Assembly (NCBI RefSeq): GCF_000227135.1
Contig: NC_018262.1
Span: forward strand, 607,503 to 671,502
DNA from: Leishmania donovani
Lineage: Eukaryota; Euglenozoa; Kinetoplastea; Trypanosomatida; Trypanosomatidae
Length of the DNA: 64,000 nt
Direction of reading: 5' to 3'
Positions within the stretch are counted from its first letter, which is position 1. Each line of letters starts with the position of its first letter. Position numbers and translations under genes: made by a program. Below the pieces are notes generated by a model. That model was not told the origin of the DNA. It made no database searches and saw nothing but the letters and a program-made list of their open reading frames with translations. This document shows positions 21,640-32,399 of the stretch, piece by piece.

Positions 21640-22021
21640 GGGCGCCTGCACTGCTTTTCGAAGAACAAGCACAAGCCCACTGGGGGCGCACGGCGCTCCA
21701 CCGTGCCTGTCTTTCCTTCGCCGCCCGCCATGCTTACCGGCGCCGGTTTTGCCACCCCCCGCCCCCTCCAGGTGGTGGGCTCCTGCGCGCCTCTCCGCAA
21801 CTTTTCCTTCGCCTCGTTGGTTCGCCTCGGCTGGTCGCCAGCTTCCCCTTCCCCTCGCTCCGCGAGGGCCGAGGCTGGTGGGGGTCCCTCGTGGGCCTCG
21901 CCGGTTCCCAAGGGGGTGCCCTCCCGCGACCCCTTTGGGGGGGAGCTGGCGCGGGGGGCCCTGCCCGCGGCGGGGGCGCGCCGGGAAAACACACCCTTCC
22001 ACGTTTTCGTTCTCGCGCGGT
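21640..22021. other. Very GC-rich unique block next to repeat copy B
   Basis: About 380 bp with dense G and C runs and short inverted-repeat-like words (for example CTCCGCGAGGG and GGCGGGGGCGCGCC). It abuts the repeat in copy B only; copies A and C have different DNA at this boundary. No domain is recognisable in any frame. Confidence 0.5.
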
Positions 22022-22672
22022 GGAGCACGAGCTCGGCACCACGCTGCCCGGTCCCGGCGCCGGGCCCCCATCGCGTGGTGCGAAGCAGCCGTGGGCACAC
22101 ACGCGTTGCAGCAACTGCGCCGAGCCGGCCACCTGAGCAGAGCCCCCCCCCCTCCCCCGCCTCCAACTCCACCAAATCACCCGNNNNNNNNNNNNNNNNN
22201 NNNNNNNNNNNNNNNNNNNNNNNNNNNNNNNNNNNNNNNNNNNNNNNNNNNNNNNNNNNNNNNNNNNNNNNNNNNNNNNNNNNNNNNNNNNNNNNNNNNN
22301 NNNNNNNNNNNNNNNNNNNNNNNNNNNNNNNNNNNNNNNNNNNNNNNNNNNNNNNNCGCCCCGCAGGCCGCCTCACCGCCGCTCCCACCATGGCAGTCGC
22401 CACGTGGTGCATCCCCCTCGGGGTGGCGCACAGGTTACCCGCACCAGTGGGCAGCGAGGGGCCAGCTGCGATACGCTTGGGTCGCACCGATGCAACGCCA
22501 TCCACAACCTGACCCTGTCACCACCAGACGCGGCTCAGCATTTGGCAGGGGATAGGGAGGGAGAGAGGGAAGGGGAGGGGGCTGCTTGGCTTCCCCGCGG
22601 AGAGTGGGGTTGCTGGACTCTGACGCGTACCACGCGCTGGGAGGCGTTCCTCCCCTCCCCCATGCCATCAGG
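22022..22672 (-). repeat. SIDER-like interspersed repeat, copy B (interrupted by an N-gap)
   Basis: Reverse complement of copy A over essentially its whole length, with about 478 called bases plus 173 Ns. The boundary at CATGCCATCA (22661-22670) is the start of the element and GCACGAGCTCG its end. It points in the direction of the minus-strand unit, 4.5 kb downstream of the arginase stop. Confidence 0.75.
22184..22356. other. Assembly gap, 173 N, inside repeat copy B
   Basis: The left flank ends AAATCACCCG and the right flank begins CGCCCCGCAGG. In uninterrupted copy A these are directly adjacent (with a short overlap), so the true missing length may be zero. Translations across it are meaningless. 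Confidence 0.95.
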
Positions 22673-25600
22673 GCGGAGAAGTCGCTGAAGCGAGAGACCG
22701 ACAAACTACTCACGTGGAGCACCGAAAAGCAAAACTGCACGTTCGATCTCAAATCATTATTGCCGCCTTAGAGCAGCTGTGGAGGCTGCCGTTGTTGTTG
22801 TTGGCTGCTCCATTCCTGCGCACTCATCCAATGGGTACGGGCCGCGCATGCTACTCAGTGTTCATTGCAGCCGCCGCCGCAGCGGGGCCCAGCGGCACGC
22901 CGTACTCTACACGGGGGCCGTGCGTATCAACCGACTTGCTTGTCGACGCGGCGCGTACCCGGGCTAACACAAGGTAAAGGAAAAGAGGGCGTTACCGCGA
23001 CAGCGCAGTGCGGTATGTATATGTGTGTGTGTGCGTGTGCATGTGTAGAAACGATGGTGCACCGCAGATATCCGAGCCACCACCAGACAAACGAGAGAGG
23101 GAAAAGGTTGTGGGCGCTTGGGGCATTGAGTGAAAGGTAGACGCGAGTGGGGACCGAGGAGACTCGATGAGGGGTACTCGACAATGCTCAGCTGTCGTGG
23201 TGCTTCTCTCAGATCCGTCACGCACGCACACTCGCACAATCGTACTGACCGCATTCCGCAGTGGAGCGGTGGCCATCAAACCTGACTTCAACATAAGGGC
23301 AGACGAAGATTTGCTGAGGGAAGCATTTGCTGTCTTGATTTTTCTCAGACATCTTGGTCCACTTTTCGCTTGGCTTGGCGCATGTCAAGACCGGCAACGA
23401 CTAGACGCATATACGCCATTTCGTGTGCTTACACACACGCGCAGCGAAAATGCATAAGCTTTGCAGACGCGTGCTTGCTGCGTTGGCCACCTGAGGCACT
23501 CGCGTGCGCGTGCGTTTCCGACGACGACATCACGGAAGAGAGGACGTGGTGGAGAGGGGGGCTGAAGGCAGTTGCATCCCCTGCCCCCCTTCCCCACGTC
23601 CTCCGCTACGCTTTACATCATCATTGCTGCCGGTTCGTCGCATCATGCTCTGTGCACTCCCCAAAAGACAAACATGTCCGTTTTATTATTATTCCGTTAG
23701 TTCCGTCGGGTGGTGGTTAGACCTACGCATCCCCCATCAACGAACAACTATCGGTAATGAAAAAAAAAAACATATATACAGAGAGGGTGGGCGAGAGCGA
23801 GAGCGAGACAGGCAGACAGCCAGGCGGGCAAACACATACCCCCTACAAAAAAAGAAAAAGCGCCAAGAAAGAGGAGGAGCGAAACACTGGGCCAGAGAAC
23901 GACGCAAGAGAGGAAGGAGGAAAACAAAAGAGTATGAATGGAAAACTTTAGAGAGAGGGGAAGGGAAGAGGGGGGGGGGTGCGCGCATGTGTGTGTGTGC
24001 GTGGGGAGATCTGCGCTTGCCCAGACGCGAGAGATCCCCGCCTAGGACAAGACACGAGTTCACGAAACAGGCTCCACTCCTCATCTTACCTCTCTTCTGC
24101 TGCTTCCCTTTAACCTTTTAACGAAGAGAGAGGCTATCGTCGTCAAGAGGCGCAAACAAGCGAAAACAAAGAAGAGAATCGCACTTTCATAGACACTTAA
24201 CACACCGACGCACGCTCATAGCAAGTGCGTGGGTGGATCCGGAAGTGCTCGAAGGGGGGGGGTGAACGACGTCGGCGAGGACGCAGGGGAAAAGTCGAGG
24301 CTTGGTCGGAGGCTGAGGCTCGCACCGATTCGCTCACATTGTGAGGGTAGAAAAAGTGCCTTCATCGATCAATGCTTGACAGTTACTCAAAAGCAGCAAC
24401 ATGAAAAAGAGAAACAAGAGAGGGGGAAAAGAGAAGGCCCCAGTGGAGCCTAAATCAGGTACGCGCGCGCATGCGAATACGGATTCATAAAAAGCGAGCG
24501 TCTCTGTGTGTGTGTTCCTTTTCGCGCCACCTCCTCAACCTCCCTTCCTCCCCTACTACCCTTCCTGCTTCTATGCGCTGCTGCCCACAGCAAAGGGGGA
24601 AGGGGGATCGAAACAGAAAAAATGGAGAATATTTCTTCTGCAGCTGCATGAGTAAGAGTCGTCGAGAGAGTCAGTGCAGGTAGCGAGGGAGAGCGAGGAA
24701 GAAAGGAGGGGGTAAAGCATACCAATAAGGTGCACCGATGCTGTGCAGATGCAAGAGCGAAAAAAGTAACAACCCAAAGACGCAAATAGTTGCACATTCG
24801 CCGACACATCTTCAGCCGCAAGAGCCAGCAGCAACAGACAACAGCAATAATAGCCACAAAAAGCCTATGGAAGAACGGTGAACAAAAAGATGAAGAGCCT
24901 TTCGGAGTTTTGCGTCGTCTACAGTCGTGGTGGTGGGCATCGAGAAGGAAACGCATAGGAGGCGACGAGAAGATGCTCCCTGCCACTGCGAGTGTGTGCT
25001 GAGGAAAAGCTGAAGATAGAGAGACGAAGGCAAGCGGGTATATATCCAGCAGACGACACGATACTATTACCAAACAGCAACAAGGACAGCTTTGCAAGAG
25101 GGCCACAAACACACAAACAGTCGAAGAAAAGAGGAGCACGGCAAAATCAGAGGAACACCCCCTCTCAAAAAAGGACCGTTTCGAAGTTTCTGTAATATGG
25201 GCTCATGCCCCCTAACCCGCCACCTTTTTTTTTTTGCTTCTATGCCGTTCGCCTTGTGTATTTATGCTCCCGCTACGGGCCGTCTCTCTCTTCCATCGTT
25301 ATCGCCTGAACAGACACTCTCCCCACCGCGCATGTCGGTACAGGGGGTGTACACTAGAGCATCACACGTCTGCTTCTCTGACGTCCTCGCGGCACTTCTC
25401 TAGCGGAGGTGGGGGTAGGGTTTCTCGTTTCTGCTTTCTCTTTTATCTCCAGTTCTTGACTTTCATCCCCACGACTTGCTTGCCTCTTATATTTGTTTCT
25501 GTTATTTTTTTTTTCCGCTTGCTGAGGCCGAAGAGTGAAAGGGGGGGAGGGGGATACTCGGAGCCATGCGTGTTTAACACGTATATGTGTGTGCATTCCT

Positions 25601-25863
25601 GCGTGCGAGCTTCTTTGTCTTCGTTTCTCTGTGTGAGAAGCGCATGCTACTTGGAGTGTAAAGATTGATCTCACCGAGAGTGAAATAAAAATAAGGCAAG
25701 CACCAACCACGACGAACAAAATGCAAGACAGAAAGGAGCGGCAGCTATCGGCAGTTTAGGAACTTTGCTGCATCTTCACTTGCTTACTTTCTTGCTGCTG
25801 CGCTAAAGATGAGCTCCGTTCCGCTTTCCCCATCCGCCACCCGCCTCTCCACCTCCCTTTTAT

Positions 25864-25891
25864 TATATATATATATATTTTTTTTTTTTTT
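25864..25891. repeat. (TA)n followed by poly-T tract
   Basis: Simple alternating TA run followed by about 14 T in the strand-switch region; likely slippage-prone. Confidence 0.8.
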
Positions 25892-26820
25892 CAAGCCGTG
25901 CATGAGGAGGGGGTAAACGAAAAAGGGCGGCGGGAGGGAGAGTGAGATGAAGTGGGGTGGGGTGGGGAGATGTCAGAGGAGAGGAGAGAGCAACACAGAG
26001 ACCGACAAAGTTCCCGTTTTTCGTCATACCTGCTATCCGCCTCTTCCTTCTCGTCGGACACCTCCCCCACTGCTGCCAATGCATATGATGCAGATACAGA
26101 CGGTGCACACAGGCGCGCACCGCCTGCTCATGTGTGCCGCTTCAAGCGTCCCCCCTTCTCTCTGTGTGCTCTCCACACGAAGCTCTCACCGGTTTTGTAT
26201 GAGCGTTTGTCTTGCGCGACGAAGACATGTTTAGCATGGGAAGAGGCAGCGAAGGGGAGGGCGGCTTCGTAAGGCAAAACCAAAACATCAGTAAAAAAGA
26301 AGGGGGAAACAGAAGACAACCAAAATAAAGCGAAAACATAAAAAAACAAGAAGAGAATCAACGGTTGATAACCCCTCAAAGTAGCCATAACACCAACAAC
26401 TATAGAGAGGAGAGAGGAGCGGGCGGCTGATCTACGGAGCGCGAGAGTGAACGAGAGCAACAAAACAACAGTGGTCGTGGCAGCGATCTCACACCCTCCG
26501 TTCTCTCCTGTCCATCCCTCATCTTTTTTTTTTTGACCCGCTGACCTCGTTTTTGGGTTGTTTTCCAGGCGCTGACTCACTTCCGCCAGCATGCGACACA
26601 CACACAAACACACAAGGAACGGGGAAGGAGATGCAGGCCTTTGGCGATGCTGATCACATCAGCCACTGCGCATGACATGCCTCTCCCCCTCCCCCTGATA
26701 CGTTGTGTGTGTGCATGCGCCCCTGACTCCGTATTCCCACAGAGCGCGTTTACACCCCCGTGGACACGACTCCTCGACCAAATCCAGAGATGAACTGACA
26801 TAGAAAGATTGAGGTAAAAG

Positions 26821-26824
<4 letters not shown>

Positions 26825-26857
<33 letters not shown>
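26825..26857. repeat. (AT)n microsatellite
   Basis: 33 bases of uninterrupted AT alternation, a likely length-polymorphic marker downstream of arginase. Confidence 0.9.
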
Positions 26858-26859
<2 letters not shown>

Positions 26860-27171
26860 TATGGGTGCGCGAAGATGTGCGCGCGAGCGATCGTTCAACG
26901 CCTTGGAAGGAACACATGCGCATGTGCGTGTGTGTTCTTCCTTTTTTCTGTGCATCCGTGTGTGTGTGTGCTTGCGGGGACGAGGGATTTGAAAACACGT
27001 AGAAGGAAGAACAAGAAAAAAGACCAAAAAAAATGTTAACGAAAAAGAATCGTTGAAAAGCACAAAAACGAAAAGGAACGCACAGCTAAAATGAGCGCTT
27101 TTCGTCACACACACACACACACACACACACAGGCCGGCAGACACGCTTGAAGGCAGCGCGCACACACACAT

Positions 27172-28161
27172 CTACAGTTTGGCGCTCTTACGTGGGGTGT
27201 AAAGAAGTGTCTCTCCCATCATGCAGCGTGCGATTGCGCAGCCGACGGAGATGGTGTCCTTCACGTGCGATTCTGTAGCGGCGAGGAGCGGGTTGCATTC
27301 AACCACGTCCAGAGCGACAAGACGACCGCACTCGGCGATACGCTCGCACAAGAACAACGCCTCTCGGAAAGAGAGGCCGCCACGCACGGGAGTGCCCGTC
27401 GCCGGCACGTAGAGGGGGTCGATCGTGTCGATGTCGTATGACACCATCACCGGCTCGGTGCCCTTCGGCGAGATGGCTTCGATCGCCATGGACACCACCT
27501 TGTCTATACCGTAGCGGTCCACATGATGCATGCTGAAGGCGGCGATGTTCAGGTCGTGCAGGATCTTCTTCTCCTCCTCGTCCACAGCACGTAGACCAAT
27601 GTAGGCAATCTTGCTCGGCTTCAGCACCTGCGGTACCCACGAAAAGCACTCGGGAATGTTCTTGCGATCAAGCCCCAGCAGGATCGATAAGGGGCAGCCG
27701 TGCAAGTTACCGGAGACCGTACCAGACATAGTGTTGATGTCCGCGTGGGCGTCCACCCAAATCACGCCGGCATCCGGGTAAACGGTCAACACGCCGGCCA
27801 CCGTGCCGAGGGCGATGGAGTGATCGCCGCCGATAGTGAGAGGAAAGCGGCCCTGCTCGGCCACCCTGCGCACACACTTGTAGATCTTCTCCGTGCACTC
27901 CGCCGTCAGCCTCGGGCGCTTGACGCGACCGATCCTGTCGCCATTATCGCTCGCCTTGCGAGCCTCAACAGCCTTGCCGTCGAACACCCTCTCGAGCCTT
28001 GTATTCCATCCAAGCTTCTCCATGTCCTGCTGCAGTCCCTGCTTGAGAAGGTAGTCAGGACCTAGCTCTACCCCACTGTGCGGTTGGCCGCCGGAGAAGG
28101 GGGCGAGCACAATGCTCATCTTCTTCTCCTTGTAGAACTTGTACTGCTGCACGTGCTCCAT
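27172..28161 (-). CDS. ARG: Arginase (EC 3.5.3.1), glycosomal
   Basis: Hydrolyses L-arginine to ornithine and urea, feeding polyamine and trypanothione synthesis. In Leishmania it acts in the glycosome and competes with host nitric oxide synthase for arginine. The 329-residue product has all dinuclear manganese ligands of the ureohydrolase family: His114 in GGDHS, Asp137/His139/Asp141 in DAHAD, and Asp243/Asp245 in SYDIDTIDP. It ends in SAKL, a good type-1 peroxisomal/glycosomal targeting tripeptide (AKL). The start is the ATG giving MEHVQQYKF; the frame extends upstream only through non-ATG codons. It is the last gene of the minus-strand unit and is bracketed by direct repeat copies B and C. 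Confidence 0.97.
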   Translation of the reverse strand: MEHVQQYKFYKEKKMSIVLAPFSGGQPHSGVELGPDYLLKQGLQQDMEKLGWNTRLERVFDGKAVEARKASDNGDRIGRVKRPRLTAECTEKIYKCVRRVAEQGRFPLTIGGDHSIALGTVAGVLTVYPDAGVIWVDAHADINTMSGTVSGNLHGCPLSILLGLDRKNIPECFSWVPQVLKPSKIAYIGLRAVDEEEKKILHDLNIAAFSMHHVDRYGIDKVVSMAIEAISPKGTEPVMVSYDIDTIDPLYVPATGTPVRGGLSFREALFLCERIAECGRLVALDVVECNPLLAATESHVKDTISVGCAIARCMMGETLLYTPRKSAKL

Positions 28162-28496
28162 GATGAACGGGAGCGGGTGGTGGTTGCTGCGGATATTGGT
28201 TGGGTGGGTGCCCGTGAGACTGGATGAAAAACGCCAGGCTTGCACCCCCTCTTCTTTATTTTTGTATACAGCGGTTGCGTTTTACTGCTTCGTTTGAAAG
28301 GAAATATCGGTGGAATACAATGAATAACGTGAGGGAGCGAACCGAAAGAAGGGAGGGGAGAGGGAACTAACGTGTTTTTCTTGTCGTTTTTTTTTTATAT
28401 TTCCCTTTTCACCTTGCCGTGTTGTTGCTTTAAGAGACAAATGTGATTCTATGCGAGGAGGAGAGGGCAGGATGACAACGTGGGGAGGCGCACACG

Positions 28497-28527
<31 letters not shown>

Positions 28528-28601
28528 GGAAAGCCATCGCATACAAGTGGAGCAGACGAGACGGGAGAGACGTTTTTGTTCAACATGTCGATCTTGCCAT
28601 G

Positions 28602-29193
28602 GTGCACGAGCTCGACACCACGCTACCCGGTCCCGGCGCCGGGCCCCCATCGCGTGGTGCGAAGCAGCCGTGGGCACACACGCGTTGCAGCAACTGCGCC
28701 GAGCCGGCCACCTGAGCAGAGCCCCCCCCTCCCCCGCCTCCAACTCCACCAAATCACCCGCCCCGCAGGCCGCCTCACCGNNNNNNNNNNNNNNNNNNNN
28801 NNNNNNNNNNNNNNNNNNNNNNNNNNNNNNNNNNNNNNNNNNNNNNNNNNNNNNNNNNNNNNNNNNNNNNNNNNNNNNNCCCCCCGAGCCCGCCCCACCG
28901 CCGCTCCCACCATGGCAGTCGCCACGTGGTGCATCCCCCTCGGGGTGGCGCACAGGTTACCCGCACCAGTGGGCAGCGAGGGGCCAGCTGCGATAGGCTT
29001 GGGTCGCACCGATGCAACGCCATCCACAACCTGACCCTGTCACCACCAGACGCGGCTCAGCATTTGGCAGGGGATAGGGAGGGAGAGAGGGAAGGGGAGG
29101 GGGCTGCTTGGCTTCCCCGCGGAGAGTGGGGTTGCTGGACTCTGACGCGTACCACGCGCTGGGAGGCGTTCCTCCCCTCCCCCATGCCATCAA
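28602..29193 (-). repeat. SIDER-like interspersed repeat, copy C (interrupted by an N-gap)
   Basis: Reverse complement of copy A and in direct orientation with copy B. Both internal ends match the other copies, except about 20 bases just right of the gap (CCCCCGAGCCCGCC) that have no counterpart in copy A. It lies in the sense direction of the minus-strand unit, downstream of the acyltransferase pseudogene. Confidence 0.75.
28781..28879. other. Assembly gap, 99 N, inside repeat copy C
   Basis: Exactly 99 N, the same size as two other gaps in the window, so it is a placeholder rather than a measured length. Comparison with copy A suggests little or no sequence is missing. Confidence 0.95.
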
Positions 29194-29936
29194 GGGGAGC
29201 TGAGCGAAGAAGGGGGGTGAGCTTGACTACGAGTGAAACATGCGGTGCCTAGCGTGCGACCGCAGGCTTCATCGACTCGGAGGGTGTTTTCTCTCACTGC
29301 CTAGACAACATTAAAGGCGCGCGCAAAAAAGAAAATAATCGAAAACGATCTTTAACTTGCGCACTGCTGTTGTGGAGGAGGGAGATAAACAGGCGCGCTG
29401 AAGGCCAATGTATCACCTCGAATCATCTCGCTGTGTAATGAACGAGTCAGCGCGCATGCTCGCGCACGCGCATTTTGCGGCACAGCGGCGCAGCTTCGCG
29501 AAGGGAACAGGGTGAAGCGAGGCGATATACCTCCCGATTCACACAAAGGATGCATCACAGACATCCACGCACAGCGGATGAGTAGAGCTGAGGAAGAGTA
29601 AAAGAAACGAAAGTAGGATACTCCAACGCCGGCCCACCCTTCTGCGCGCAGCAACACGCTTGTGCACACACATAGAGGGATGAGGGGATCAGCAGAGATA
29701 CGGTCCAAGGCGAGACCGTTAGCACCAGGTACACCACAAGGTCATTCACACACGTGCTTGCCGCCTCGGTGGCGTCATCTCCGGCTACCCCTGTAGCGAA
29801 CGCCGGAGGACAGGATGGAATGTAATCCAAGTCCATCGAGGATGGGTGATGGTGGTAAAAGGGGTCTACACTATCACGGCCTGCGCCTTATCATATACGG
29901 TTGTGCCGTGCATGCCCAACCTCTTCCACGCGCTCA

Positions 29937-31085
29937 TCATAAAAACACCGAGCAAAAAGTAGGTTCGAATGTGCGTCCTGCCCGGCTGCGCGGCGAGCCA
30001 CCGCCGCGCCCGCAGTGCCACGGCAGCCTGGTGTCAAGCTGCCCGTATCGCAGTAACTCTGACGCAGCTTTGGTGATCACAACGTGGCAGCCAACGGGGA
30101 AGCGAGCGTCCTCGCCCGCCTGCGTCGGCAGAAAGCGCTCTCGCACCTTGAGGGGGGTGAGGTAGTTCGTGATTGGCTGCTTCGTCGCCGGGTCACCGCA
30201 GCCGCCAACGCTTCAGTCTGACTAATACATGCCTTGCCACAGAAACGCGTTGCGTGCCTGGAAGGCGGAGCCCCAACCCTTGCCGTCCGCCGTCGTTGCA
30301 CAGCGCGGAGGTTTGCCGAATGCGAGCGGCACTGCGGCGCTGCCCTGTCCAACGCCACCACCGACGCCGCCGCCCCATCGCCTCCACCTGCCTCTAGCTT
30401 TCTATGCAGCTCTGCCAGGTGCTGCATGACAAACAGGAAGCCGTGCGCGTCGCACAAGGAGTGCGAAATGTGCACCACGGGAGGGCCCTTCACAATGTGC
30501 TTGAGGGATCGGTTGTATGGGGCAGAGAAGGCATTTGCCCGCTGCCGGCAAGTCGAGCGGCGACAGCACGCATCGCACGTGCAGGGCCTTATCACAGGTG
30601 ACCTCCACGAAGAGAGCGCCGCTGTCGAGGCGGCCGACCATGCGCTCGCCGTTGGGCAGCAACACAAGCCGATCGGAGAGCTGAGGGTAGAAGGCGAGCA
30701 GGTGCGGCATGGCCTGCTGAAGCACATCTGCGCTGGCGACGTCCGAGGAAGAGGCCGACGGGGTCTGCTGCCTTTCAGTGCAGCTTGAGTACTCATAGAC
30801 GTGCACGATGGCGATGGGGATCATGGGGGCTATGGGGCCTTTCATGGGCCCGAGGTGAAACGGCTGTATGAGGAAGGGGTCTGCTGCGACGCGAGTGGCC
30901 GCTGCCACTGCAGCATCTGCATCTGTGCGACAGTGCACCGTGGTGGTCCGCAGCGTGTGAAGGCCGCATGCTCTGATAGTGTCCCTCGTTGAAAAAGAGC
31001 ACTGCGCCAATGGGCACGAGCGCGCGCACAAGTGTGTCTATACCCGGGAAGTCTGGAATGCAAGAGGACGTGTGGTCAGAGAGAG
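29937..31085 (-). pseudogene. Broken HxxxD (BAHD-like) acyltransferase
   Basis: No single frame is open, but three minus-strand frames in succession encode clearly protein-like pieces of one polypeptide. Upstream: PGIDTLVRALVPIG and FFNEGHYQSM. After a shift near 30970: AADPFLIQPFHLGPMKG, then FYPQLSDRLVLLPNGERM. After another shift near 30550: NAFSAPYNRSLKHIVKG and the catalytic motif HSLCDAHG (HxxxDG). After a third shift near 30310: DGKGWGSAFQARNAFLW, then in-frame TAG (30222-30224) and TGA (30213-30215), then ITNYLTPLKVRERFL to the end. The HxxxD motif and the FYP.LSDRL block are typical of the plant/fungal transferase family that moves acyl groups from CoA. At least three frameshifts and two stops make a functional product unlikely unless the region is badly assembled. 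The original start is unclear. Confidence 0.7.
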
Positions 31086-32399
31086 AGGGGCAGTGAAGAG
31101 GGGTGAGGTGGGAAGGCTATCAACAACCGCGGCACAAGGTGCTCCCATTTTGCATGCCATAATGATGTGCACACAAAAGAAGCACGCCTGTGCGAGGATG
31201 GTCTCCCCATCCGCATGAATAAGTATGTGTGTATGTGTGCGGACACACGTGTGCGCGTGAACAATCAATGCACGGATGAAAAGTGGATGGCGGCGGCAGA
31301 CAGTGCGGGGGAGGGGGGAGGAGGCAGAAACGAAAGGGAAAGAGCCGAAACTGATGAGCGGCCACGGAGAGCACATCGGCACTTACGTCGACACCGACCG
31401 CTTGCCGCTCATCTCCCCCTTCTTCCAAAGGTCTTCACACGCGCACGCTCGCCACCAAGGCGAGAGAGAAAGGAGGGGGAGGGGATAGGGGGGAGACATG
31501 AGCACTGCGACATACACTGTTCGGCTGCGTACATGGGCACACCTCCGTGCTATTCACGCATGCCCACCGTGCGCGTTGTTTCGCTCTCCGCGTAGGTGGT
31601 GCATCGAAGCAGATGCGCTTGTTGTCGTCTTGGCTGCTGATATCGTCAGAACCCTTGCATGCAGAAGGCTGACATATGGGTGGGTGGGGATGTGATATGA
31701 TGGGAGGTGGAGGGCGAGAGGCACGAAGCCTGGAGAGAGGCGAGAAAACAAACAAAAAGAAAGGAGGCAAAGACGACAGCGTTTTATTATTATTTTTGTT
31801 TTCGAGCGACGTATGAGAAAGGACACAGGATGGCAAAGTGAGCGTGGCGCAGGCGTGCATGTGAAGGACGTGGTGATGGCGAGATGGTAAACGGTCGTGT
31901 ATCGACATACCCCACAAATACACGCACCCATGGATGAGGGGCAGCCGCAGCACTCGGAGAGCTATGTGGTGAAAGATTGCGATCCGCAACCCCAACAAAG
32001 AGAGAAAGAAAATGGACAAGCAACGGCAAACAAACAACGCAAGAAGCGAGTCTAGGATCGGCGATGAAGGCTGATCAGCAAGCAACGAACAACAAGAGAT
32101 TAGTGGTGGCTAGGGCCACCCAAGTTCTTCTTCCACTTTCTTCTACCCGACGAATTCCGCGAGATCGTCGTGCCTCGACCGAGGGTTGCAATGCGCAGCC
32201 GCAGCCGCATCAGAAAGGAAAAGCACTGGGGAGTGGGAGGGAGGGAGATGCAGAGGTGACGATGTCATATATGCGTGGACGCGCGCCAGGTTAGTGGATG
32301 GACCTTCTCTCACCTAAAGTTCAAAACACCGCCGGCGTGTTCGACGAAGGTGACAGGGATGGGGCAGAGACACGCGTGCCATCCACACCTTCCCTTACC
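31086..32399 (-). other. Intergenic spacer
   Basis: Purine-rich on the plus strand and therefore pyrimidine-rich on the transcribed minus-sense RNA. No gene is recognised. Confidence 0.6.

Larger units (their letters stand above)
20796..27171. other. Convergent strand-switch region (probable transcription termination zone)
   Basis: 6.4 kb without a credible gene, between the last plus-strand gene and the first minus-strand gene. It contains an unusual GC-rich block (21640-22021), repeat copy B with an N-gap, polypurine/polypyrimidine runs, and (TA)n and (CA)n microsatellites. Convergent regions in Leishmania are known as termination zones, often marked with base J and sometimes holding tRNA genes; I looked for tRNA-like B boxes and found none that were convincing. 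Confidence 0.7.
28162..29936 (-). other. Spacer upstream of arginase, with repeat copy C
   Basis: Holds the arginase 5'UTR, a (CA)n-(TA)n run at about 28491-28527, repeat copy C with a 99-N gap, and AT-richer DNA from 29194 to 29936 in which I see no gene. Confidence 0.65.

Noticed and set aside
21477..22512. Long open frames on both strands across the strand-switch repeat
   Set aside because: They run through 173 unknown bases and a non-coding interspersed repeat that is open in several frames because of its GC content.
20796..27171. tRNA genes at the strand switch
   Set aside because: No segment showed a plausible B box with matching acceptor and anticodon stems by eye; a tRNA scan would settle it.
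28282..29034. Open frames spanning repeat copy C
   Set aside because: They include the N-gap and the same repeat translation seen at 16 kb and 22 kb; not genes.
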